Origin: Lautropia mirabilis
GTDB taxonomy: Bacteria > Pseudomonadota > Gammaproteobacteria > Burkholderiales > Burkholderiaceae_B
Reading direction: 5' to 3'
Length of the DNA: 48,932 bases
Assembly: GCA_945876565.1 (NCBI GenBank)
Contig: CAMCOS010000017.1
Span: 1 to 48,932 of the forward strand
The translations under genes and the position numbers were made by a program. The notes below the pieces were generated by a model, which saw only the letters and a program-made list of their open reading frames with translations, had not been told where the DNA came from and did not search any database. Positions 30,949 to 39,314 of the stretch are shown one piece after another (the stretch's first letter is position 1; the number at the start of each line of letters is the position of its first letter).

Positions 30949-31000
30949 AATAACCTCTCAAATTCGTGAATACTTAACTTTAAAGCACAGACTGTTGAGA

Positions 31001-32020
31001 TCATAAGCGCTCACCAGTGATGTGACTGAGCGCATTGGACAATAACCGAGATGTGATGTCGACAATCGGAATCACCCGCTCGTAGGCCATGCGGGTTGGT
31101 CCAATCACACCGAGCGTGCCAACGACCTTGCCATTGACGCCATAGGGTGCTGCGACCACCGACAGGTCCTCCATCGGCACGAGCGAAGAATCACCACCGA
31201 TGTAGATTTGTACACCTTGCGCTCGACTCGATGCGTCAAGCAACTGCAAAAGGTCGGTTTTCTTCTCAAAAAGTGAAAATGTGCGGCGCAAACGCTCCAT
31301 ATCGGATGCCAGTTCGGTGATACCAAGCAACCGCGTTTCACCTGATATCACCACCGTTTCCGCTTCATCGGAGGACTGTGCGCCAGCATCAACGGCCGCT
31401 TGCATGAGCGAAGACATATCCTCGCGCAGTCGCTCAAGCTCTTTGGCCAGCGATTGCCGAACCTCAGAAAATGGCTTGCCAGCAAAATGCTGGTTAAAAA
31501 AGTTGCCCGCCTCGATCAACTCGGTGCTTGAGTACTCGCGCGCCATGAAAAGAATACGGTTTTGCACATCACCTTCGGGCGTGACGATGATCAACAACAC
31601 GCGATTGTCGGACAGCTTGATGAACTCAACGTGCTCAAATACCTGGCTGCGCTTGGGCGTAAGCACCACGCCGGCAAACTGCGTCATGCTTGAGAGCAGC
31701 GAGGCAGCTGCTGTCACCGCTCGATTCGGATCAGCCGTGGGCAAAAGGCTTTTAATTTGCTCGACTGGCAAAAGCTCAAACGGCTTGGTCGCCAGAATGC
31801 TGTCAACAAACAGTCGATAGCCTTTGGGCGTGGGTACACGACCCGCCGATGTATGCGGGCTATGAATCAGACCGGCCTCTTCAAGGTCGGCCATGACATT
31901 GCGGATGGTGGCTGGCGACAAATCAAAAATTTTTGACAGGGTGCGCGATCCCACCGGCTGACCATCAGCGATATACCGTTCGATTAGCGCTTTGAGCAAA
32001 GACTGGGCACGATCATCCAT
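31001..32020 (-). CDS. hrcA: heat-inducible transcription repressor HrcA
   Basis: A 339-residue repressor that binds CIRCE elements and is tuned by GroEL. The N-terminal winged helix contains [46 protein letters not shown]. The central GAF-like and C-terminal parts ([22 protein letters not shown]) are typical. No CIRCE inverted repeat (TTAGCACTC-N9-GAGTGCTAA) is seen in this window; its usual target in this group is groESL elsewhere. Divergent from nadK. Confidence 0.97.
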   Translation of the reverse strand: MDDRAQSLLKALIERYIADGQPVGSRTLSKIFDLSPATIRNVMADLEEAGLIHSPHTSAGRVPTPKGYRLFVDSILATKPFELLPVEQIKSLLPTADPNRAVTAAASLLSSMTQFAGVVLTPKRSQVFEHVEFIKLSDNRVLLIIVTPEGDVQNRILFMAREYSSTELIEAGNFFNQHFAGKPFSEVRQSLAKELERLREDMSSLMQAAVDAGAQSSDEAETVVISGETRLLGITELASDMERLRRTFSLFEKKTDLLQLLDASSRAQGVQIYIGGDSSLVPMEDLSVVAAPYGVNGKVVGTLGVIGPTRMAYERVIPIVDITSRLLSNALSHITGERL

Positions 32021-32048
32021 GTTGCACTCGATTAAACCGGTTTCAAAC

Positions 32049-32077
32049 CTATAATCCGTTCAAAGGTTAACTCACAA
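32049..32077 (-). promoter_or_regulatory. probable sigma-70 promoter of hrcA
   Basis: On the minus strand TTGTGA (32072-32077) and TTATAG (32049-32054) are spaced by 17 bases. On the plus strand TATAAT (32050-32055) overlaps and may serve nadK. A small AAACCGGTTT palindrome (32034-32043) lies between this promoter and hrcA. Confidence 0.5.
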
Positions 32078-32089
32078 GTCGTTGCTTGC

Positions 32090-32989
32090 ATGCATTTTGC
32101 CACCATCGCGCTCATTGGTCGCTATCAGGACTCGCAGCTTGCCGAGCATTTGCGCTCACTGGCAAATTTGCTAACGTCTGCTGGACGGCGGGTACTCATG
32201 GAAGCCGAAACGGCCAAGCACACCAAACTCGTCGATTTTCCAGTGGCCACGTATGCCGAAATCGGCCAAACGGCTGATTTGGCCATCGTGGTTGGCGGTG
32301 ATGGCACCATGCTCGGCGCGGCCCGTCATCTTGCCCCATGGGCCGTGCCCCTTGCAGGCATTAACCACGGACGATTGGGCTTTATCACCGACATTGCCCT
32401 GCAAGACGCTCATGCCGCGCTCGGTAATCTCCTGCAAGGTCGGTTCGAGAGCGAAGAAAGACTCTTGCTGGCTGGCGAAGTCATGCGCGATGGCCAGTCG
32501 CTCTACAGTGACACGGCCTTAAACGACGTGGTGGTCAACCGTGCCGGGCGCGGCAGCATGATTGAGTTGCGCATCGACATTGATGGCACCTACATGTACA
32601 CCCTGCGCGCAGACGGTCTGATCATCGCCACCCCCACTGGCTCGACGGCTTACGCGCTATCTGCCTCTGGCCCGATTCTTTACCCTGGCATGCAAGCCAT
32701 GGTCATCGTGCCGATCTCGCCGCAGACACTCTCAAACCGACCAATCGTGCTGCCGGATGCGGCAACGCTTAGCCTGACGGTGATCGCCACCGGACGTGCC
32801 GAACACGGTGTCAGTGTGCACTTTGACATGCAGACCTGGTCAAACGTGCAGCCTGGCGATCGGATCATCGTCAAGCGCGCCCCCAAAACAATTCGTTTCA
32901 TCCACCCAAGCGGCTACAGCTTTTTCTCGACCTTGCGTAAAAAGCTGGACTGGAACCGCTTGCCAGCTACCGACCACAACGCGGAGTGA
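32090..32989 (+). CDS. nadK: NAD kinase
   Basis: A 299-residue kinase phosphorylating NAD to NADP. The diagnostic GGDGT motif is in VVGGDGTMLGAARHL, followed by GINHGRLGFITDI, LNDVVVNR and the ATPTGSTAYALSASGPI block. Length is typical of bacterial NadK. The divergent hrcA and the adjacent downstream recN (5 bases after its stop) are the arrangement common in beta- and gammaproteobacteria. Confidence 0.97.
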   Translation: MHFATIALIGRYQDSQLAEHLRSLANLLTSAGRRVLMEAETAKHTKLVDFPVATYAEIGQTADLAIVVGGDGTMLGAARHLAPWAVPLAGINHGRLGFITDIALQDAHAALGNLLQGRFESEERLLLAGEVMRDGQSLYSDTALNDVVVNRAGRGSMIELRIDIDGTYMYTLRADGLIIATPTGSTAYALSASGPILYPGMQAMVIVPISPQTLSNRPIVLPDAATLSLTVIATGRAEHGVSVHFDMQTWSNVQPGDRIIVKRAPKTIRFIHPSGYSFFSTLRKKLDWNRLPATDHNAE

Positions 32990-32993
32990 ATCG

Positions 32994-34649
32994 ATGCTGC
33001 GTGAGCTGAACGTTCGCGACTTCGTGATCGTCAAAACTGCCTGTTTACGTTTGGGCAAGGGCTTTCATGTGCTGACCGGCGAAACTGGCGCAGGCAAATC
33101 CATTTTGATCGATGCGCTCTCTCTGGTGCTAGGCGCACGCGCCTCAGCCGATGTGGTGCGACCCGGTGCCGAGCGGGCCGATATTCATGCACTGATTGAG
33201 CCGACTGCCGCCATCGGCCAATGGCTCAAGGCCAACGACCTTGATCAAGGAGACGAAGACTTGATCCTGCGTCGGGTGATCGACAATCAGGGCAAAAGTC
33301 GTGCCTACATCAATGGCATACCCGTCTCCGTGGCGCAACTGCGCGAAATCGGTGAGCAGGCGGTCGACATACATGGCCAGCATGCTCATCAGAGCCTGAT
33401 GCGCGCTGATGCCCAACGAGATTTGCTCGATGAGCACCTGAAACTATCTGAGCTACGACGATCCACATCATCGGCTTGGCAGGCTTGGCAAACTGCCCAT
33501 CAAAAGCTTGAGCAAACCACGCTGGGCGCGGCCCAACTGACACAACAGATCGAAACACTGACCTGGCAGACTCAAGAACTTGGCGAGCTCGCACCCAAAC
33601 CTGGCGAATGGTCTCAGGTAGCCGAAGAACACACTCGGCTCGCAAACGCGCAAGCGTTAATTGACGCAAGTGCCAACGCACTGACTGCCATTGATGACGA
33701 TGAAACGGGTGCACAGCGTGCGATTGCCCGCGCAATTGACCAAGTGCGTCAGGCCACGCGACATGACCCACAGTTAGCCGATATCCTCCAATCGCTGGAG
33801 TCTGCCGACATCGCCCTATCACAAGCCCGGTCTGACTTAAGCCACTACGTGGATGACCTCGACCTAGACCCACATCGCTTGGCTGAGCTAGACCAACGCC
33901 TGCAAGCGCTCTTTGGTGCGGCACGCAAGTATCACTGCGAGCCTGAGCAGTTGCCCGATGTTTTTGAGCAGACCAGCCAGAAGCTGGCATCACTGTGTGC
34001 TGACCAGGACTTGGACAGCCTGCGCGCCCAGGCGAGCGCCGCACAAGCCGCTTACGAGCGTGCGGCAAGTGCTTTAAGCCAGGCCCGCATCAAAGGAGCC
34101 AAAGGGCTTGCCAAAACCGTCACACAAAAAATGCAGTCCCTTGGCATGCCCGGCGGACAGTTTGTCATTGCCATCGAACCAGGCGCAGCAAGCGCCAATG
34201 GCTCGGACCGCATCACCTTCATGGTGTCTGGTCATGAGGGTGTGGCGCCTAGCCCCCTGAACAAGATCGCCTCTGGCGGCGAGCTTTCGCGAATTTCACT
34301 GGCATTGTCAGTCGTGGCAAGCCAAGCCACCCAAACACCTACCCTGGTGTTTGACGAAGTTGACAGCGGTGTCAGCGGCGCGGTCGCTGAGATGGTAGGT
34401 CGCTTACTAAAAGAACTCGGCACGAACCATCAGGTGCTGTGCGTCACACACTTGGCACAGGTGGCGGCTTGCGCGCAGCACCACTTCAGAGTGTCCAAAC
34501 AAAAACACAAGTCAGACGGGGTGAGCTCTTCAATTGAGACGCTCGACCAAGAGGGTCGCGTTCAGGCCATTGCCGAGCTACTTGGTGGCGTGGACATCAC
34601 GCAAACGACCCGCTCACATGCGAAAGAGTTACTCCAGGCGTCCCGCTGA
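32994..34649 (+). CDS. recN: DNA repair protein RecN
   Basis: A 551-residue SMC-like ATPase acting in double-strand-break repair. The Walker A is in HVLTGETGAGKSILIDALSLVLGAR near the N-terminus. A long Ala/Gln/Glu-rich coiled-coil middle follows, then the C-terminal signature with LNKIASGGELSRISLAL (ABC signature) and LVFDEVDSGVSG (Walker B). The true start is the ATG at 32994 (MLRELNVRDF) with GGAG upstream; the open frame upstream of it lies over nadK in another frame and is not coding. Confidence 0.97.
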   Translation: MLRELNVRDFVIVKTACLRLGKGFHVLTGETGAGKSILIDALSLVLGARASADVVRPGAERADIHALIEPTAAIGQWLKANDLDQGDEDLILRRVIDNQGKSRAYINGIPVSVAQLREIGEQAVDIHGQHAHQSLMRADAQRDLLDEHLKLSELRRSTSSAWQAWQTAHQKLEQTTLGAAQLTQQIETLTWQTQELGELAPKPGEWSQVAEEHTRLANAQALIDASANALTAIDDDETGAQRAIARAIDQVRQATRHDPQLADILQSLESADIALSQARSDLSHYVDDLDLDPHRLAELDQRLQALFGAARKYHCEPEQLPDVFEQTSQKLASLCADQDLDSLRAQASAAQAAYERAASALSQARIKGAKGLAKTVTQKMQSLGMPGGQFVIAIEPGAASANGSDRITFMVSGHEGVAPSPLNKIASGGELSRISLALSVVASQATQTPTLVFDEVDSGVSGAVAEMVGRLLKELGTNHQVLCVTHLAQVAACAQHHFRVSKQKHKSDGVSSSIETLDQEGRVQAIAELLGGVDITQTTRSHAKELLQASR

Positions 34650-34675
34650 AACCAAATCCTTGGGGCAACAGACTT

Positions 34676-35113
34676 TTACGCCTTGCCTTGGTCCTTTTGA
34701 CAGTCACGGCACATACCATAGAGCACCATGGCATGGGTTTCTAGCTTGAAGCCGTGCTTTTGAGCAATTTTGTGCTGACGATCTTCGATTTCTTCGTCCC
34801 AGAACTCTTCTACCTTGCCACAGTAGGTGCAAACGAGGTGATCGTGATGATCACCATCGTTGAGCTCAAATATGGCCTTGCCACCATCAAACTGGCTGCG
34901 CATCAAAATGCCAGCCTGCTCAAATTGGGTAAGCACTCGATAGACCGTGGCTAGCCCGATCTCCACTTTCTCTTCCAGCAAAAAGCGATAAACATCCTCA
35001 GCACTTAAGTGTCGCAAAGATGAGCGCCGAAAGATGTCAAGAATCTTTAGCCGTGGGAACGTTGCCTTCAAGCCGGCGGATTTGAGGTCGTGCTGGTCAG
35101 TTTCAATTTCCAC
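34676..35113 (-). CDS. fur: ferric uptake regulator Fur
   Basis: A 145-residue metal-dependent repressor. The winged helix contains [27 protein letters not shown]; the metal site is [19 protein letters not shown] (His89, His90, His92 and the zinc cysteines Cys95/Cys98), with a second CRDC near the end. It represses iron uptake when Fe2+ is bound. Divergent from bamE, the conserved arrangement in betaproteobacteria, and convergent with recN. Confidence 0.97.
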   Translation of the reverse strand: MEIETDQHDLKSAGLKATFPRLKILDIFRRSSLRHLSAEDVYRFLLEEKVEIGLATVYRVLTQFEQAGILMRSQFDGGKAIFELNDGDHHDHLVCTYCGKVEEFWDEEIEDRQHKIAQKHGFKLETHAMVLYGMCRDCQKDQGKA

Positions 35114-35193
35114 AAGTGCTCCAATTCAATGCGATCGATCGACCTTTGCCCTATGATAGCGTTTTAGTCGAGACACAAGCAAAGAGGTTTGAC

Positions 35194-35757
35194 GTGGCCG
35201 CATCCCGTTTCAGTTACCGGGCAACTCTTGTAGCAAGCGTAGTCATTATCGCTGCGTTGACCACGGGTTGCAGCACGAACCGCTGGGGATTTCCTTATAA
35301 AGTCGGCGTTCAGCAAGGCAATTGGATAACCACAGATCAAGTAGGGTTGCTGACCGAGGGCATGACCAGAGAACAAGTCCGGTTCGCGCTAGGCTCACCT
35401 ACCATCACCAGCGTTCTTCATGCTGACCGCTGGGATTATCCTTATTTCTACAAGGCGCCGAACGGCCTGATTGAAGAGCGTAACTTCACCGTGTTCTTTC
35501 GTAACGGCTTGCTCGTGAAATGGACGGGCGATGAGCAACCGACCGTGCAACCGTTCCAGATTGCCGATGAAACCGTTCAGCGCAGCAAGGATGAACAGGC
35601 CGAACTTAAGCTTGAAAGAGAGCGTTTTGGGGAACCTGACGGGCAACTGGAAATAGCGCCCAGTATTGATTTTTCAACGATTATCGACGCACCGCCATCG
35701 ACAGATCCGGGCGCATTGCCCGATGAGCCCGATGCAGTACCAATAGAACTGATGTAG
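35194..35757 (+). CDS. bamE: outer-membrane assembly lipoprotein BamE (SmpA/OmlA)
   Basis: A 187-residue lipoprotein of the BAM complex. I chose the GTG at 35194, preceded by AGAGG, because it begins the signal peptide; the lipobox is LTTGC with Cys26 as the acylated residue. The SmpA/OmlA domain follows (VGLLTEGMTREQVRFALGSPTITSVLHADRWDYPYF). The tail after about residue 130 is an acidic, Pro-rich extension longer than in E. coli BamE. The open frame extends 26 codons upstream without a matching ribosome-binding site. Confidence 0.93.
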   Translation: MAASRFSYRATLVASVVIIAALTTGCSTNRWGFPYKVGVQQGNWITTDQVGLLTEGMTREQVRFALGSPTITSVLHADRWDYPYFYKAPNGLIEERNFTVFFRNGLLVKWTGDEQPTVQPFQIADETVQRSKDEQAELKLERERFGEPDGQLEIAPSIDFSTIIDAPPSTDPGALPDEPDAVPIELM

Positions 35758-35772
35758 ACAAAGAACATTCTT

Positions 35773-36567
35773 ATGAAACTAGCCATTGCCGGTGCTTCAG
35801 GAAAGATGGGGCGCATGTTAATCGAGACGGTTCTCAGTCAGCCAGATATGTCACTGGCCGTAGCACTTGATCACCAAAGCAGTCCTGCCATCGGGCAAGA
35901 CGCGGGTGCGACACTTGGCATCAACACGGGCATTGCCATCACCAGCGACCTTGATGCGCTTGGCCTAGCTGACTGCCTGATTGACTTTACCCGCCCAGAG
36001 GGCACCCTGCAGCACCTTCAGGCTTGCACCAAGCATGGCGTCAAAATGGTCATTGGCACCACCGGATTTGATGCCGCCGGCAAAGCGTCCATTGAAGATG
36101 CTGCTCAAAACATAGGCGTGGTATTCGCACCTAACATGAGCGTGGGCGTGAACGCCACCTTCAAGCTGCTCGAAGTCGCGGCCAAGATTCTCAATAGCGG
36201 CTATGACGTGGAGATATTTGAGGCGCACCACCGTCACAAGGTTGATGCCCCATCGGGCACTGCGCTAAAAATGGGCGAGGTCATTGCCCAAGCCTGGGGT
36301 GAATCGCTCGATGACCTTGCCACTTGGGCGCGTCACGGACACACTGGCGCACGCGAAGATGGCAAGATCGGGTTTTCTGTTGTACGGGGTGGTGACATCG
36401 TGGGTGACCATACGGCGTTTTTCTGCGGCACGGGCGAGCGCATTGAAATCACTCATCGCTCCAGCAGTCGAGCCACTTACGCCGAAGGCAGTATTCGTGC
36501 GGCGCGTTTTCTGGGCGGTCAGAACCAAGGGCTATTTGATATGCAGGATGTACTCGGACTGGCTTGA
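35773..36567 (+). CDS. dapB: 4-hydroxy-tetrahydrodipicolinate reductase
   Basis: A 264-residue enzyme of the lysine/diaminopimelate pathway. The nucleotide-binding loop is [10 protein letters not shown] at the N-terminus; the active-site signature is [16 protein letters not shown] with the catalytic His and Lys. VIGTTGFD and [10 protein letters not shown] are also conserved. Full length. It starts 15 bases after bamE, probably on the same transcript, and is convergent with murB. Confidence 0.98.
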   Translation: MKLAIAGASGKMGRMLIETVLSQPDMSLAVALDHQSSPAIGQDAGATLGINTGIAITSDLDALGLADCLIDFTRPEGTLQHLQACTKHGVKMVIGTTGFDAAGKASIEDAAQNIGVVFAPNMSVGVNATFKLLEVAAKILNSGYDVEIFEAHHRHKVDAPSGTALKMGEVIAQAWGESLDDLATWARHGHTGAREDGKIGFSVVRGGDIVGDHTAFFCGTGERIEITHRSSSRATYAEGSIRAARFLGGQNQGLFDMQDVLGLA

Positions 36568-36589
36568 AATCAGACGGGCTGCACCAAGC

Positions 36590-37621
36590 CTATTCGTGAG
36601 ACAACCAGCGCGAGGGCTCCATCTCCAGCATTACGCCAAATCGCGTGTGAACCGCCGACGCGATGGCGTTGGCTAAAGCTATCACATCGTCAGCGCTTGC
36701 GCCACCATTGTTCACCAGCACCAGTGCCTGGCGGTCATGCACCGCCACGGGTCCCATGCGCATGCCCTTAAGGCCGCATTGATCAATCATCCAGCCAGCG
36801 GCAAGCTTGACTTGGCCATCCGGTTGATCGTATGACACCAGGGCGGGAAACTGGACGATCAGTTCGCGCGCCTTGGCTACACAGACCACCGGGTTCTTAA
36901 AAAAACTGCCCACGTTGGGCTTGATTGCCGGGTCCGGCAGCTTTGCCTGCCGAACCGACACAACCAAATCAAAGACATCACGCGGCGTCAGCTTGGCCGC
37001 CTCCCCCTGAGTTAAGGCACGCAAGTCAGGATAGTCGAGCACCGGCCGCCAGGCGCGCGGTAAAGCAAACCGCACCGTCAGAACCAGCCAGTGCCTGCCC
37101 TCCTCATGCTTAAAAACGCTGTCTCGATAAGCAAACCGACACTGCGCAACCGACAGCCATCGCCTGCAACGGCGCTCAAAATCCCATATCTCCAATGCAT
37201 CCAGGCGCTCCACCAACTCGACACCATAGGCACCGATGTTTTGCACGGGGGCAGCGCCGACGCTGCCCGGTATCAAGGCCAGATTTTCCAGGCCCGACCA
37301 GCCACGATCCAATGAGGTTTGCACCCAACCATGCCAATTCTCGCCGGCAGCCACATCAACCAACCAATGGTTATCGGTCTGCCCCACCAAATCAATGCCT
37401 TGGCTCTTCATGAGCACCACAGGACGACTGAGCTTGGGCGGCAATATCACGTTGCTTGCGCCACCTAGCACGGCAATCGAGCCATGCCGGTCATATAAAG
37501 ACTGCACATCAGCCAACTGATTCGGCCCGCGATACTCTAGCGCGAGGTCGGCTGCGCACGGCAAAGCCATGGTGTTGGGGATTTGCATGGGGCGCGCTTG
37601 GACAATGCGATCGCTTGACAT
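36590..37621 (-). CDS. murB: UDP-N-acetylenolpyruvoylglucosamine reductase
   Basis: A 343-residue flavoenzyme completing UDP-MurNAc for peptidoglycan. The FAD-binding region has VLGGASNVILPP, the substrate region has LALIPGSVGAAPVQNIGAYGVE, and the type I signature YRDSVFKHE contains the catalytic region Tyr. The catalytic Ser is in PNVGSFFKNP and the Glu in the C-terminal part. The ATG at 37621 is preferred to an adjacent in-frame TTG. Divergent from the tRNA genes. Confidence 0.97.
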   Translation of the reverse strand: MSSDRIVQARPMQIPNTMALPCAADLALEYRGPNQLADVQSLYDRHGSIAVLGGASNVILPPKLSRPVVLMKSQGIDLVGQTDNHWLVDVAAGENWHGWVQTSLDRGWSGLENLALIPGSVGAAPVQNIGAYGVELVERLDALEIWDFERRCRRWLSVAQCRFAYRDSVFKHEEGRHWLVLTVRFALPRAWRPVLDYPDLRALTQGEAAKLTPRDVFDLVVSVRQAKLPDPAIKPNVGSFFKNPVVCVAKARELIVQFPALVSYDQPDGQVKLAAGWMIDQCGLKGMRMGPVAVHDRQALVLVNNGGASADDVIALANAIASAVHTRFGVMLEMEPSRWLSHE

Positions 37622-37646
37622 CAAGGTTTCATTTTTGTGCTAATAT
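37615..37646 (+). promoter_or_regulatory. possible promoter of the tRNA-Gly/tRNA-Cys pair
   Basis: TTGACA (37615-37620) overlaps the murB start, and an extended -10 TGCTAATAT ends at 37646. The 20-base spacing is longer than ideal, so the pairing is tentative. Confidence 0.3.
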
Positions 37647-37723
37647 TCTGGTCTTCGCATAATACTTGATCAAACAGTTGAAACAACTTTCTGATCAGCT
37701 TCATGGTGTTGGCGAAAATTCTT

Positions 37724-37799
37724 GCGGGAATAGCTCAGTTGGTAGAGCGCAACCTTGCCAAGGTTGAGGTCGCGAGTTCGAGACTCGTTTCCCGCTCCA
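37724..37799 (+). tRNA. tRNA-Gly (anticodon GCC)
   Basis: A 76-base cloverleaf including an encoded CCA end. The acceptor stem is GCGGGAA/TTCCCGC, the anticodon loop TTGCCAA has GCC at 37757-37759, and the T loop is GAGTTCGAGACTC. It is transcribed with tRNA-Cys. Confidence 0.97.
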
Positions 37800-37804
37800 A
37801 ATTC

Positions 37805-37828
37805 AAGGGGAAGCAGCCGCTTCCCCTT
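37805..37828 (+). other. 10-bp stem-loop between the two tRNAs
   Basis: AAGGGGAAGC and GCTTCCCCTT form a perfect stem around an AGCC loop, ten bases before tRNA-Cys. It lacks a T-run and so looks more like a processing or stabilising element than a terminator. Confidence 0.55.
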
Positions 37829-37837
37829 CTAGTTTGC

Positions 37838-37911
37838 GGCGCAATGGCAGAGTGGTTATGCAGCGGACTGCAAATCCGTGTACGTCGGTTCGATTCCGGC
37901 TTGCGCCTCCA
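37838..37911 (+). tRNA. tRNA-Cys (anticodon GCA)
   Basis: A 74-base cloverleaf with encoded CCA. The acceptor stem is GGCGCAA/TTGCGCC, the anticodon loop CTGCAAA has GCA at 37870-37872, and the T arm is CGGTTCGATTCCG. It lies 38 bases after tRNA-Gly. Confidence 0.97.
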
Positions 37912-37972
37912 CCGCGAGGTGTGAAATCGTGAAGAGGTTTGCTACAACTGCATGGCCGGACATGGTGACACA

Positions 37973-39262
37973 ATGACTGTGCGCAGCGACAGCCACGTGA
38001 GTGCAACCGAAGCCACGCCGATTATTCGCACCATCACCCTAAAAATTTTCGCGAGCTTTGCGCTCGGCTATTTCCTGTCATACGCGCTGCGATCGGTCAA
38101 CGCCACCATCGCCCCCATGCTGGAGGCTGACTTGAGCCTGGGGCCCGGTGCACTAGGCTGGCTATCCTCGGCTTACTTTTTGTCTTTTGCGTCAGTGCAA
38201 TGGTTTCTGGGCACTTGGCTTGATCGATTTGGCTCGCGACGAACGGAATCCGCTTTACTAGGGACCGCTGCGCTTGGCTCGGTCATCATGGCCGCCAGCG
38301 ACTCGCTCATCGGACTATCGATTGGCCGAATTCTGGTGGGTTTGGGTGTGGCAGCCTGTTTAATGGCACCGTACTCTTACTACCGTCGAGTGTTTGCCCC
38401 AGAAAAACAAGCTCAGCTCGCGATGTGGATGCTGATTGCTGGCACTTCCGGTGCACTGGCCGCCACCCAACCCGCACTGATGCTAGCCGAATGGATGGGT
38501 TGGCGCGAAATATTCGTGGTCACCGCTGGCCTGTTGGTGATCTCGGCACTGGCGATTTTCCTGTTCGTGCCCGACCACGACCTGGCAACCACCGCACACG
38601 CCCAGACTCAAGACCCGAAAGCTAGCGCATCAGCCCCGCTGTCATTGATGCAACTGCTGCGACACCCCATCATGGTGCGCATCATTCCCACCACCATTTT
38701 TTTCTCGGGCGGATTTCTGGCATTGCAGTCACTGTGGGTCGGTCCGTGGATGACCGCCGTGCTGGGTCTGACCACCAATGAAACGGGTCAAGCACTGCTC
38801 TACTTTAATACAGCCTTGCTTGCTGCCTACATGACGATGAGCGTGATGAGCCCCAAGCTGGAATCCATGGGCATTAGCTTGAGCCGACAAACCACGATTG
38901 GTTTTTTCTGGTTCGTCGGCGGCATGGTACTCATCCTCGTCTGGCAAACACCCTCGGCCTGGTGGGCCTGGATTGCCATGGCACCGGGTATTCCTGCGGT
39001 GATTTTGATTCAGACACAGACTGCGCTGATGTTTCCCAAGGCCATCGCCGGCCGTGTGCTTACCACCTTTAACCTGGTCATGTTTGCAGGCGCTTTTGCC
39101 ATTCAATGGGGGGTGGGTCTCTTAGCTGATCTGTTTGCCTGGTTTGGCAGAGACTCGGCACAAGCCCTTTGGCTCGCTTTTGTCATATTACTGGGTTTCC
39201 AGATTGTCAGCCTTTGGTGGTTTCTTTCTCGCGACAAGCCCTTGTCGGCTGACACAGACTAG
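37973..39262 (+). CDS. MFS transporter
   Basis: A 429-residue permease with 12 predicted helices. The loop 2-3 motif of the major facilitator superfamily appears as GTWLDRFGSRRT, and YALRSVNATIAPML with GALGWLSSAYFLSFA is typical of the first two helices. A hydrophilic central loop (about residues 205-225, HAQTQDPKASASA) splits the two halves. The substrate is not predictable. ATG 37973 is used; an ATG at 37952 is also in frame and neither has a convincing ribosome-binding site. It is a single gene downstream of the tRNAs. Confidence 0.85.
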   Translation: MTVRSDSHVSATEATPIIRTITLKIFASFALGYFLSYALRSVNATIAPMLEADLSLGPGALGWLSSAYFLSFASVQWFLGTWLDRFGSRRTESALLGTAALGSVIMAASDSLIGLSIGRILVGLGVAACLMAPYSYYRRVFAPEKQAQLAMWMLIAGTSGALAATQPALMLAEWMGWREIFVVTAGLLVISALAIFLFVPDHDLATTAHAQTQDPKASASAPLSLMQLLRHPIMVRIIPTTIFFSGGFLALQSLWVGPWMTAVLGLTTNETGQALLYFNTALLAAYMTMSVMSPKLESMGISLSRQTTIGFFWFVGGMVLILVWQTPSAWWAWIAMAPGIPAVILIQTQTALMFPKAIAGRVLTTFNLVMFAGAFAIQWGVGLLADLFAWFGRDSAQALWLAFVILLGFQIVSLWWFLSRDKPLSADTD

Positions 39263-39314
39263 GCTCAAATGCGTTAAAAACAGGCATACATCGAACAACG
39301 CACCGACTCTTGCC

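Noticed and set aside
29026-32089. CIRCE element for HrcA
   Set aside because: No TTAGCACTC-N9-GAGTGCTAA or close variant is present in the heat-shock intergenic regions.
32796-32993. Upstream extension of the recN frame
   Set aside because: It overlaps nadK in another frame and shows no RecN similarity; the ATG at 32994 with GGAG is the natural start.
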